From Agarophyton chilense (lineage: Eukaryota > Rhodophyta > Florideophyceae > Gracilariales > Gracilariaceae): DNA of 64,000 nt. How positions within the stretch are numbered: position 1 is the first letter of the stretch; each line of letters opens with the position of its first letter. The translations under genes were made by a program, and so were the position numbers. Where the stretch lies: contig JARGXX010000080.1 of the NCBI GenBank assembly GCA_030374765.1, forward strand, positions 124,001 to 188,000. The letters run 5' to 3'. The notes beneath the pieces were generated by a model. It was not told the origin of the DNA. It was given only the letters and a program-made list of their open reading frames with translations, and did no database searches. Positions 46,090 through 56,923 of this stretch are shown in pieces.

Positions 46090-47578
46090 ATGGACCACAA
46101 TGGGTACATCGTGAGAAGGTCAACCTTGGATGGTAGCCTTCAAAAGGTGGTTCCGAAGGCGCTGCGCCCGAGAGTCTTGTATCTCGCACACTACCCGCGA
46201 CTATCGGGACACCCGGGTGCCACCAGGATATATTACACCTTGAGGCAACAGTTCTATTGGCCTCATATGGCCCATGATGTCTATAACTTTGTAGGTCAAT
46301 GCGAATCCTGTGTTCGTACCCGCGGTGGTATTCGAAAGCATCGAAAGTACCTCAAGCTGTTTCCAGCAGCGGGTCCGCTGGAGTTTGTTGCGATAGAACT
46401 TCTAGGGCCACTTCCCAAGACCAAGAACGGGTATCAGCACATTCTAGTGATCACCGACAGGTTCTCGAAGCTCACGAGAGCGATACCTTTAAAGGAGACG
46501 AAGTCACCCACGCTGGCGATCGCGTTCCTCAACAATTGGGTCTATCCGTATGGTGCACCACTGTACCTACTTACCGATAATGGTTCAAACCTGGCATCGA
46601 AATTCTTCGAAGCAGTCTGTAATATCTTTGGTATCAAGCACTATTTCACTACTGACTACCACCCGCAGAGGAACGGAGAGGTCGCGCGCTTTAACCATAC
46701 ATTGGTATCAAAACTACGACACTATACGGAAGAGCACCAAACTGGGTGGAATGAGCTGGTGCAACCGCTCACCTACTCCTATAACGATCAGGTACACCGG
46801 TCAACGCAGACCACTCCCTTTTGATTTGGTTCTTTCGCGACACCCCCCAGGTATTGTAGTGCAGGGTGATCATACCACCAGCACTGCAGCTGGCGCACTC
46901 ACCCCCGCCCAGGTCAAGCGAAATACCTATGTGAGGTTTAGGAGGGCTCTCAAACATGCAGAGAGCCGCCTCACTGCAGCCCAGAAGCGGTACAAGGCTG
47001 ACTATGACCGTAGGGTAACCAAAGTGGTCTCCGTACCTTCGGGACAATATGTCTACATAGACAACCCACCTTCAGGTGAAAGACCACGACCGGGTGATGA
47101 AGCGGACGATGACGTTATTGATAGAGATATCAATTCGAAGCTTCTACCCAAATCAGTGGGAACTTATAAGGTATTGAATGCATCAGAACACACCGTTAAG
47201 GTTGACCAAGATGGAATACCGAATACGATATCAATTGACCGTATTGCGGTAGCACCTGAAACGGTTCAACATCGCATTGAGGTAGGTACCGCAGCCCGAG
47301 AGCCCAGAGCGGGAGCTCTGCGCACTCGACCCTCGGAGGACCCCACCTTAATTGAAGTGAACGATGACCTTCAACGTGATGATCCGGATTACAACCCTCT
47401 AACAGGGACGGAACTTGAACCTCAAACGGTAGCGGCGGGAGCTCCCGACCCGGCTCCCACACACGAAGCTCCCAACTCAAAACATATGAGCCCTCGAGGT
47501 AGCGTTCCCCCGAAAGCTCAGGACCAAACCTCAGAGGAATTCCCCGTTGACCGTCTGGTTGGCTACACGCGAAACTAG
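46090..47578 (+). pseudogene. B integrase
   Basis: The frame is the same as that of RT. The zinc module reads HPGATRIYYTLRQQFYWPHM, then CESCVRTRG. The catalytic core has ELLGPLPKTKNGYQHILVIT (an Asp is expected near IELLG, here E), LLTDNGSNLASKF with the second Asp intact, and YHPQRNGEVARFN with the Glu. A frameshift near 46820 moves to the C-terminal part ending 47578, which carries the AQKRYKADYDRRV region common to gypsy integrases. Confidence 0.85.
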
Positions 47579-47690
47579 AATGGTCTGAAGTACACCGTCA
47601 GGTGGTACGGATGGGGTTCACAAGGAGACACCCTCGAATCTCCAGCCGCAATGCCCCCACACTTTTGTATCAGGTATTAGCGCCGTCGAA
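47545..47690 (+). pseudogene. B chromodomain
   Basis: FPVDRLVGYTRN, a TAG, then GLKYTVRWYGWGSQGDTLES: the YxVRWxGW core followed by an acidic E is a chromodomain at the integrase C-terminus. The TAG at 47576-47578 interrupts it. It is more diverged than the family A chromodomain. Confidence 0.75.
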
Positions 47691-47876
47691 AGGAGCCGAT
47701 GCCTGCAGACGGCTAACCTTAGAATTTCGTGGTAGTCAGGCCTAAGGAAGAAGGAGAAAAGACGTCGTTTTTAGCAGAAAATGGACGCATATGCGTGTCA
47801 GATTACCTACAAGGGAGGACACGAAAGAACAACCAAATGTAACAGTAGAGGAGACAAGAAGAGACAACAATTTAGT

Positions 47877-50130
47877 TTAAGAAGGACCTATCGGTTTAGG
47901 AGCAATGGAATCAGGAGGACCCGTGTTATTGACCACCCACGGAGGAAAACTTGCAGAATTGCTAGGAGCCATCGACCTAGGATGTAGCGAAGGAGCGGTA
48001 GCCCCGCCACTGGGGAGAGGAGTCGAAGCCAAAAGAGGATGAACGAAAGGAACTGCCGGAGCAGGTGGCAAAACCGCAGGGTTCAAGTTAGCACCTATAA
48101 GGGTATCTATCAAGGGATCAGATGGCGCAGCAGCAGAGACGCTTGCCAGATTAACAACCTGACGGGTGGCCTGTTGGTACATGTCCAGCTGGAACTGATT
48201 CCGGAACTCTCGAAGTTGGTTCAGCGCCTTCATGTAATGCGCATGGCGCGGCAGCAAACTTTCAAGGAGCGTTAATGCAGCAACCACGGACGTAGGCCCA
48301 GCCTTCTGAAAGTTGTCGACGCAAGACTGGCGAATTTGAGCCAGCAAACCGACCACGGCCGGAGAATCCTTCATAGGTTGAGGCGGATGACGAGCAATAC
48401 CCGCCAACAGAGGTCGAACCGGACCAGCAACCCGCGAGGAGCTCGGTTGAGTAGGAGTCACACCCGTAGGGATAGGCGACTTACGACCATGAGGTAAAAC
48501 GGCTCGGACGGGAAGGGACCAGCATAACGACCAACTGGTCTCCACAGTACCGTGATAAGGTTCGGGGCTCGCGGGAGCTCCGTAAACAGGAGGCTCCCCG
48601 GGATAATATTGGGCGTGGCGAGGCACAATTTCCCAAGTTGCGGGATCGAAAGCCTCCCAACCATGATGGGAATCCCAATAGTAATTCTTGCTCTGCTTGA
48701 GATACGAGTCCAAAATCCTTCACGGTATAATCGGTCCCCTCCACGATGTTCTCGTAACCAAATCGGAAAATATCCTGGGCAACCCTCGGAGGTATGAAGA
48801 AAATGCGCCCTACAGGTTGAACACCATCTCGGTATATGTCAGAGTCGGGATTGCGACAATCCCAATCGATACCGTAACGGGCGGCCTCCAGAGCCAGGAT
48901 GGCAACCAATACGGTCCACTCCGAGAGGGCAATCGCCCAAATGAGGTAGTACCGCTCTAGGTTCCCGAAAATTTGACTCCCGAAGTACAAGACCGGCGGA
49001 GTGAGCACGCTCAGTGATAACGGAACCTCATAGGACTCCCACCACTCTGGTCAAAGCACGTACCAATCGCGTCTATCGTTCGTAGGTTGTGAAAAGTTCT
49101 CGACGTTATGAAACAAATGCATAACGCGAGTGTACGAGTTGCGAGTGCGAACGCGACTCTCCGTCGCTGCATCCTCGCCCCACCTACTACGGTCAGCCCC
49201 ATTGATAGTGGTGAAAGGCCGATTCTGGGAAACCAAGTCAGGTGAAACCGGAAGGTAAGTTTCCGGAATAGACGGGTACTGGCACACTTGCACCACCAAT
49301 CAACGGTAATAATCCAGCTCCGGTTCGATGCGCACATACGGCAAGTCGCTCGGATATATCGGCGGGATGAAATACCTCAAAGGTGTATGAAGCTGCCGAC
49401 TCTGGAAACATTCCAGTTGACCGTGACGAGGTTGAGACTCTTGGTCCCGTTTCTTCAAGAGCAATGGAACGGAGCGAAAACGCTCGCAGTCCCAACGGGA
49501 CAAACCCAAGTAGGTATCCAATTGTGGTCTGGTAAGAGCTGCCGGCAACGACGAATTCCCTACCGCCACAGGCCAATCGTGCTTCAACAGGTCATTGTTC
49601 GTCACCTGGTCGAAGTTAATACAAAAAGGTCCATACTGATTCGTCGTCCGGTTCGCCACACCGAACGCGAAATTGTGAGCCCAATTGGTTTGTTTTGTCG
49701 GAGGAAGTCCACCACTGCGTTGGTATGGGTCAGCCGGAGTCCCAGGGGAGAACTGTGTCGCAGGGACAGGCACGCTGCGAAAACCAATGTTGGTAGGCTT
49801 TCGGGAAGTCGAGCGAATTACCCTCTTGGTAATACCACCGTGCCCACGGCCACGCGATGGGCCTCTACCTGACATGGTTGCGAAGGCCGTAGCTCGACCC
49901 GACGAACGAGGTGATGACTCGACCTCCACCGCCGCGGTGAACATCAGCGGGTATTCATCCTTCTGAAGTGGGGTTTCCTCGGTCCGTTCTGAGGAGACGG
50001 CCAGCGTTTCCAACCTTTCCGGTAGTACCGACTTCGACCTTTCAGGTGCAACAGTTGTCAGCGTACGGTCACGAGTGGTTCCAGACCTTTGAGGTATCGT
50101 GGAGCGGGACCAATCAGACCTTAAAGGCAT
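47877..50130 (-). pseudogene. Antisense gene of retrotransposon B (about 750 codons)
   Basis: From ATG 50130 (MPLRSDWSRSTIPQRSG) one minus-strand frame runs to about 48490, broken only by TGA at 49300-49302 and 49051-49053. After one frameshift near 48690 the next frame ends at TAA 47877-47879. Visible features: an RG-rich patch SGRGPSRGRGHGGITK, a central block PVAVGNSSLPAALTRPQLDT, a hydrophobic helix LIWAIALSEWTVLVAILALE, and a Pro/Ala-rich C-terminus. Composition and length are protein-like and the frame is kept over 1.6 kb. No family is recognised. It lies exactly where family A has its own antisense gene, though the sequences are not obviously related. Confidence 0.65.
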
Positions 50131-51059
50131 AACTGGAGGGTATCAATCCCCTCGGAATCGCCGACTTCTTCAACGTCAATGGTAACCGGCATCTCACGTC
50201 TCTCCAGCGCTGGTGCTGCTTGTGAGGACGACCCACCCCTTCGAGGTATCGGTGACGAATCCACGATGCGGCGCGAGGTGCACCGACGTGGTACTGCATT
50301 GATTCGAACGCGTGCGCGGAGGCGGCGCGATCCTGTCATTGCCTTGAGGGTAGACCGGAATGAAAAACCGGAAAAAGGTCACGTAATTACCGACGGGGCC
50401 GCTCAACACCAATAAGGTCTCACAACCGGAATCTTCCACCACGGACCCAGGCCAACACCTCAATGGTTGTATCGACGCAGGCTCAGGCCTCACCGGAGCC
50501 ACGAGTCAATCCTTACAAGGTAGACAAAACCTGAAAGGTCGAGAAGCCAGGAAACCTTCAAGGAAAGCCGGACAGCACGGTTACGGTCCCGAGGCCGCCA
50601 ATTAAGGGCACCAATACCTGAAGGGTTGTCGAGCCGTAAAAACGACCAGGCGGGACGGCGCGCGCAGGGACCTAGGATGGAATTGAAGCTTGAGTAACCG
50701 GGAAAGGTGAGATACCAAGTTGGTTAGACAGGCGGCTATGCGGAAGCAGAATCGCAAGCAAGCAGGGCCACTACCGAAAAGGTGTCCGCGAGCGCGCTAG
50801 TTACACTGCATCGCCCTCATGACAGTCCCTACCTGAATGGTTGTCGCTCAAGCCGAAGTCGTCGGGCGCCCTCCCCAACCGATTTTGGCGCCGAGTTCTG
50901 AACCTCAAGGGATCGCGCGTCGCGCACAGACACCACTCCGATGACCGCGCCGCTGTCGCTCGCTACAACTCTATGGTTTCATGGAAGGAGACACGGGGCG
51001 TGCCTCACGGGTAGGAAGGGGGTCCGTCGTATAGTGGCGGAAGGGCTGACCTTTGAGGT
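50013..51059. promoter_or_regulatory. Cluster of short palindromes ACCT-N3-AGGT in element B
   Basis: Imperfect copies lie at 50013, 50037, 50085, 50118, 50457, 50529, 50554, 50616, 50773, 50831 and, inside the 3' LTR, 51049. Examples are ACCTTTCAGGT, ACCTTTGAGGT and ACCTGAAAGGT. They flank the presumed 5' end of the antisense gene, so they could be binding sites of a dimeric regulator. The same motif also occurs elsewhere in B (41384, 41785, 43472), which weakens a promoter-only reading. Confidence 0.35.
51010..51022 (+). other. B polypurine tract
   Basis: GGTAGGAAGGGGG lies just before the 3' LTR. Confidence 0.6.
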
Positions 51060-51633
51060 TGTCAATATACTACACTGACCTTGTAGGTGATGGATGCCAT
51101 GGATCATCGGCCATGCAGCTCCGAACGAGCTACCACCTAGGTGTTGTCATCAACGTGTAGTGTTGACATGTACCTTCTGGTTGAGTAATTGTTAGTACTT
51201 GTAATTGTAATTATATTTATTTTTGTACAGTAGTGGAGTGGCCACCTGGCACTGTAGCCAGTGTTGGCCAGGTCTCGGACACTATGTCAGATACCATGCC
51301 TTGCTGGCACCTCCCGGGTGATCTGGAGAGTGCAGTCCACTGCATATAGGGAACTGTATCTCCCCCATCCTAATCTGATAAAGACAGGCACCACTTGCGT
51401 CACGACTATACCTTTTGGTTCATCGTTTCTCAACTACCACACAGGCTTTCCCGCGCGTCGACGCCTACCATGGTTCACCTACACGGTATAGGCTAGTTGC
51501 CCCGCCGTTTGCCCCTGCGGGTTTTCAGGGTGCCCTGTTACCATCGAGGTTTATTACGTATACCTTCTAAGGTTGAGCGTCACCACGCTCCCGAGACAAG
51601 ACAGTAGCATACCCCAGAGGTGATTGTACGACA
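51025..51633 (+). repeat. B 3' LTR
   Basis: It aligns with 40437-41070 and ends GATTGTACGACA. Its first base is mutated (CGTCGTA for TGTCGTA). It is followed by taaag, then by the resumed Helitron helicase. Confidence 0.9.
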
Positions 51634-52830
51634 TAAAGCGCACTCAACGTTCAAGATGCCCATACCTGTCATGTCTGATAGTACGTGCAACATCTCCTTG
51701 CAATCTACAGTAGCTGAAAAGATACAAAACGTGGAATTCATTGTATGAGATGAGATCTTGATGTTTCACCGTTTTTGACTCGAAGCTGTGGAGCGTACTC
51801 TCCCTGACATTATGGGCTCTAATACCCCTTATGGAGGCAAGTTCGTTTTGTTCTCATTGGATTACCGTCTGATTCTGCCTCTACTTCGTCTTGGGTCCAG
51901 AGCGCAGATCGCCAATGCTTGCATCAATCTTCTAGCATTTTCTCTCATTTTACGACGATTCATGTTACTCAGAACATGCGACAGACCGCACTTCGAAACG
52001 ACCCTTCAGCTACCGAGCAGGCTTTGCAGTTCCCCGCATACTTCCATTACGTAGGAGAATGTAGGGTTCCTGGGACCGTTTCGCGTGATTTTATTCCACT
52101 CCCGCTCTCAATTAGGTATTATCCTTTCTACAGAACAATGTGCTCGGCTGTATTTGAAGTAATCGCCGACAAATATTCAGATCTGTTTTGGACTACTACT
52201 ACAGTAATTCTGACGACGAAAAACAATTGCGTACCGGAATTGAACGACTTTATTGGACATATGATTCCCGGTCCCTGTTGCATATATATATCAGCGCTGA
52301 TAAAGTGCCAGATAAAGACCAAAACGCATCGCAGTACCCCGTGGAGATGTTGAATACACTCAATGCGAGGGATGCACTTCCTGATCATTATCTCAAGCTG
52401 AAGAAAGGATTCATGGCTATATTGCTGCGAAACTTGGACCCTTCGAAAGGACATGTGAATGGTGCCAGATACTTAGTTGAGCGAATGACAAGCAGTTTAC
52501 TCTTCTTACGATTAACTACGGATTCGCACAAAAGAAATCTTCTCTGCTTGCCGAGAATGCCTTGCGAACCAGGAGACCATACGTTCCCGGTTCCCGGTTT
52601 CACGCGCACGCAGTTACCAGTCACGGTTTGCTACGAATTGACTACCAACAAAGCAAAGAGGCAATCTTTCGGGGGTGAAATTGGATTAGACCTTTAAAAT
52701 AGCTGTTTTTGTCACGGTCAGCTCTATGTCGTTCTTGCACGTACTAAAAACCCTTCCAAAGTCAAAAAATGCGTCGACAAATGTGAAAGAAACATACTTA
52801 ATGTGGTTTTTCCAGAAGTTCTTTCGTGAA
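51634..52830 (+). pseudogene. Helitron helicase, C-terminal part
   Basis: Directly after the target duplication the PIF1-type helicase resumes (HSTFKMPIPV, CNISLQSTVAEKIQ). ERTLPDIMGSNTPYGGKFVL follows the Walker B region, where DEAPM reads DEILM. LPLLRLGSRAQIANACIN is next; frameshifts lie near 51945 and 52290. The end carries VTVCYELTTNKAKRQSFGGE, then HGQLYVVLARTKNP, the closing helicase motifs, and VFPEVLS before TGA near 52830. It is typical of Helitrons rather than of cellular PIF1, given the linked Rep. Confidence 0.85.
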
Positions 52831-53060
52831 ATGTGGTTGGATGATTAAAACTAGAGAACAACTTCGATTTTTTGCATTCTTCTATGCCTCTCTTACACTT
52901 ATGCACTAGCCGTTCTCACAGAATTGTTTTTTTAAAAACTAGTTCCGAACTGCAAGAGCCACGAATTACTGTGCTTGGTTTTTCTCTACACATTTAAACT
53001 CTCAAAATCGTGCGAACCACGCTACGGTGCCACTCATCGTACACTTAACTATCGAATGGA

Positions 53061-53950
53061 ATGCAAATGACATTGTTTTCTGTGACAAAAGCACCTGAAC
53101 AAAAACGTGTGATATCATGGCCAAGAATTCAAAACGAACTTTTTCCAGATCCTTCTCATACGCGCCATCGAGACCCCGGACTGTTCAAATCTATTTGTAC
53201 GACTGGAAACCTATCAGCAGTCTACTTTGATATAGAAAACATGTTCCACAACATTATTCAACCACTATCTCTATCCAAGATCTTTCAACTGACACCCATA
53301 AGCTGCAAGAACATCCGGAAGTCTCTGAAAGCTGACATTGACATACAGTTATATATCAAAATGAACGAAAAAGATCTTCTCCGATCCTATTAAGCATTTG
53401 TTTTTATGGGGTTTAAATCTTCCGTGTACATCAGCCAAAATTTTGCCGGCCGTCTATTTCAAGAGTCTTTCCATGTTTTCCGTCAATCGAAATGGTTACC
53501 TACTCCAGACGTGACATTGACGTCTTTCCTCAAACAATATTTACCTTTCATTGTGTCGAAGAAAGACGCCTTTATTCTACATATTATCGAGGATATTGCC
53601 ATCGTCGTCAGCCACTGAAACCCAAGGAGTCTGATCACCTTCTACCGCATTATCGGAACATTACTCACCGCAGCGATACTACCGATACAAGACTCGACGT
53701 CAAGTCCAATCGACAAAGTCGTATCCGATGAACTTTCTTTCATCGGATTGCATCTGGGACATTGAGAAAAACGGTATCTTGCAACAACCCACGAAGTTCC
53801 AGAAACCACACTCTTTTCTTGAATCCCTATGCATATCTCGACCCGTATCTCTGAACCAATAGAAAAGCATCATCGGGAAGCTAGCACAGTCCTATTTTTT
53901 GAACACATCTCTCCATTTTTTTCCTGAACACTGTGTTCTAGACACCGTTG
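53061..53950 (+). pseudogene. Reverse-transcriptase-like remnant
   Basis: Fragments in plus-strand frames show the order of RT palm motifs: KRVISWPRIQNELFPDP, then AVYFDIENMFHNII (an Asp with F at +5, like motif A), GFVFMGFKSSVYISQ-type sequence at 53395-53440 (motif B) and LHIIEDIAIVV (motif C with one Asp changed), then SFIGLHLGH. Beyond 53950, VVLLTDSMVTLGALFV (near 54340) may be part of an RNase H. It starts 230 bp after the Helitron helicase. It is unlike the gypsy RTs here. Whether it belongs to the Helitron or to another element cannot be told. Confidence 0.5.
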
Positions 53951-54522
53951 AAGTCTAAAAGGCAGATCACAACAGTCTCAGGGCACAACAAGAGAGAAGG
54001 TTTTCTTCTCGTCAAACATCTACCCTCAGCCGTGTCGCAGTCACCTACATCCATATCTGACGTAGTTGTAACCTTTGAAGCATTTCTGTCATCAGGATGT
54101 TTTCTTTGTGCGCACGTCTCGGCCCAAAGGGCTGAATGGCTTTGGTTCAATGCTTAGCTTAGCAATACGACAACGGAGATATTTGCGAGGCCACCGTGAA
54201 CTCTCGAAAACTATATGCTGAACTACATTGAAAAACATAAACTGTCCAACAGTGGAGAAAGAAAGAGCAAATAAACAATCTTGAGGCCTCCACAGCTGTC
54301 TTTGTCATCAGTTGGATGGTTTAAAAAGGTTTGAGGAATTCTCGAGTTGTGCTACTTACGGATTCGATGGTTACACTTGGTGCTCTGTTCGTTTCGCAGT
54401 AGTCTGCTTCATTTACAATATTTGAGTGTCTTTTCTACATATCAATTCAAATCACGTCGCAGCAGACAAGCCCTCAAACAATATCACTTGAGCCAAACAA
54501 CCGTGCTAAGCATTTTCTTCGT

Positions 54523-55015
54523 AACGAAAATGATGCTGCAATTTTGAGAGAGCGAACATGATTGAGACCACGTTTTTTGGGGATTGGGAGCAGCACTCTC
54601 TTTTAGTTAGAGTGTGCTGTTTGCAGTACGCTCTGCGATCTGCACGACAGTGACCGAGTTCCGGTCTGTCACCTAACCTCTCCGAGAATAAAAGATCTTC
54701 AAATCTACTTGACCACATCGCCGACAATAATAAATAACTTATTCTACCTTAACTTTCCTTTCTCGCTTAATTTTTCATCTGTTCCGACATATGTCATAGC
54801 GATGATACGCATCTTCTTGTTCATGAAAAATATGGTGCAAGTTTAGATAAAAAAACATGATTACGATCATGTTTCTTAGGAATTAGGAGAACTCATTTCT
54901 AGAGTGTGCTGTGTGAAGTAGGCTCTGCAGTCTGCACGATACTGGCCGATTTTGGGTCTTTCATCCAACCTCTACAAGAATAAACGATCTTGAATCTACT
55001 TGAACACATTGAAGA
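54523..55015 (+). repeat. Direct duplication of ~200 bp
   Basis: Segments 54523-54725 and 54822-55015 align through AGAGTGTGCTGT, CTCTGC.(A/G)TCTGCACGA, and GAATAAA.GATCTT..AATCTACTTGA, at roughly 75% by eye. The right copy overlaps the start of the open frame at 55000. Confidence 0.6.
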
Positions 55016-55604
55016 AAAGAAATAAGATTATTGGAAGATGTGAAGATCACATTCCGTTCTTGGCATGTGCTGGAGATCTGTCTGCGTTCCTATTGCGCCT
55101 CAAGTTATTTTATCCGGGTGAGGCATACAAAAGGCTGTACAAGGGCCTCCCGACAAAGATAGTTCGGGTACCGTGTGATAGTACGGATGATACAGCCGAA
55201 ATTGCTTCAGCAATAGCAAGCGAGCCACTTCTTTTCCAGACCGAAATTGGCTCTGTCGCAACCAGAGCACTTCAACATGCGGAAGTCTTTTACAGGACAT
55301 TTTTCGTTTTGTAAATCCCATCGCAAGTTTCATTGAGGAAAACATGCTGCGCTGTGTCTGCGGAACGAGTGTTTGGTGGGGCAGTGATCTCAAAACTGGT
55401 CGATGTACTCTGACAAACGCGCTGCGAAGAGAACTGTTTCAAACAGCCTCGCGAATCAACAGAGGAGCTGTTAGAACGAAATTGTCTGAACAACCATATC
55501 ATTACGTCTGTAACAAGACGGGTGAGGAGGGCGTGCGTCTGGTTCCACGAATCAAAAGGGGTTTGAAACAAATGTCTACCGGCATCCGTACTGCGAAACG
55601 CTAA
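55000..55604 (+). pseudogene. Unknown broken gene
   Basis: Two plus-strand frames join across a shift near 55310: FLACAGDLSAFLLRLKLFYP through SVATRALQHAEVFYRTFF, then SFIEENMLRCVCGTSVWWGS through YHYVCNKTGEEGVRLVPRIK to TAA 55602-55604. There are several Cys but no motif I recognise. It could be the 3' gene of the element whose RT remnant lies at 53061. Confidence 0.35.
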
Positions 55605-56923
55605 GCGCTGTTCTTATATATTTTTGTTTTTGATGAACAGATCCGCGATGAAGCGAAGTACAGATGCGTCACGTATGAAAAATGATCTGATTTAACTTTA
55701 TTTCTGAACCTGTGCGACTGTGAAGCGTGGTGAGCTTTAGGGCTGCTTTCAGACGATGATGAGCAGTACAGTATTGCTGAACATCGAATGCGACCACAAA
55801 TTGCAAAGACCAAAGAGGTTTCAATATTTTTATTGATTAAAGAAAGCAATCACGACCATGCAAAGAAATACTCAGCAGTGATCGCCGTGCTCCTTTTGTG
55901 AGTCCAGATTACCCGCAGCACATATCATATGTGGAAATGGTGATTATTTATATCATGTGACTTGTTTTTTCTGAGTTCAGTGCGTCCTTGAGAAACCTTA
56001 ACCGGGAAAGAAAGTGGAAAATTGAGCTGGCCCAATTGGCCTCCACTTGGAACCAAGAAAATTGTTTGTTGATGGGTACATATAGTACTAGTTTTCTGCT
56101 GGACTGCTGGAGATGGAGAGCTGAGCAATGCAATACGGTAGCGTGCACTCCTTAAGATGACCATGATACTATCTTGATGGGTGAGAAGGACCCATGCAAA
56201 GAATAGGCTTCTGGCATGCAAAGCACTTGCCCATAACTTTCGGAACGACAAGCATGAGGTAAATTTGGTAAAGCGGAGTTGACCGGTTTTGTGGAAACGA
56301 GGTTAAGGAGGATCTGGAGACAACGGTTTGTTTGAGAGGCTATACATCAATTTTGTTCTCACCGCGGTCGAATCTTGGTTCCAATCAATGCGTCGCTGTC
56401 TCTGAACTTTCCTCTTGGAGCAGAAACTCGCCCACCAGAGTCAAGGTGATCGAGCGACGAAAACCGACAAGGCAGTTCGATATATCCTTCAGAACTGGTG
56501 CAATATAAAAGTACTCTGTATGTCGAAAAAGGTTATGCCACTGGCAGCGCATTTTTTTGGAATAACAAAAATTATCAAAACTTAATAAAAATGGAAAGTC
56601 TTGCTTGGTACCGTTGTACTACTGTAGCTAGCCACGTCACATCCACCGTTCGTACGTGCAGGGAGCATGCACAGCCATTCACACAGCCGTGAATGGTCAG
56701 CAGCATTCACAGAGAAATGCTTAGAACTGAGCATTCACGATCACCATCGTCATGTCTACAAAAGACATCCCCTTCCCACCTTGTTAAGAGGCGTAGATAC
56801 TTCCACCTGCACAAGCAACCGAATCAGACGGTCTTTCTCGAAGAAATCGTCACTTAAACAATTGTCCTCAGCTGCAAGTACATTATATTGCATCTGACCG
56901 CTTTCTTGGTGTGCGTTGTTGTA
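55605..56923. other. Border between the mobile-element island and the gene region
   Basis: No gene is recognised. The stretch just before the MsrB gene (56640-56900) should hold its promoter; repeated attcac/cattca words occur at 56668-56735. Confidence 0.4.

Larger units (their letters stand above)
40437..51633 (+). mobile_element. Ty3/gypsy chromodomain retrotransposon B, inserted in the Helitron helicase
   Basis: 11.2 kb, with LTR ends TGTCGTA and TACGACA. LTRs are 40437-41070 and 51025-51633, about 94% alike by eye. Primer-binding site 41074-41085; polypurine tract 51010-51022. Plus strand: gag with a CCHC knuckle, protease, RT, RNase H, integrase and chromodomain to about 47690. A long antisense gene occupies 50130-47877. 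The target duplication is taccg (40432-40436) versus taaag (51634-51638). It is the best-preserved retroelement here, but several TGA/TAG codons and frameshifts inactivate it. Confidence 0.9.
33731..52830 (+). mobile_element. Helitron, multiply interrupted
   Basis: All parts of a Helitron Rep/helicase are found in order on the plus strand: N-terminal zinc finger and Helitron N domain (33731-34573), short linker (~36113-36300), Rep (36755-37592, 38040-38790, 39238-~39700) and PIF1-type helicase (~40140-40436, 51634-52830). It is interrupted by a Tc1 element, two solo LTRs and retrotransposon B. With those removed about 6 kb remain. The termini (5' TC, 3' hairpin with CTRR) could not be placed. 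Confidence 0.85.
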
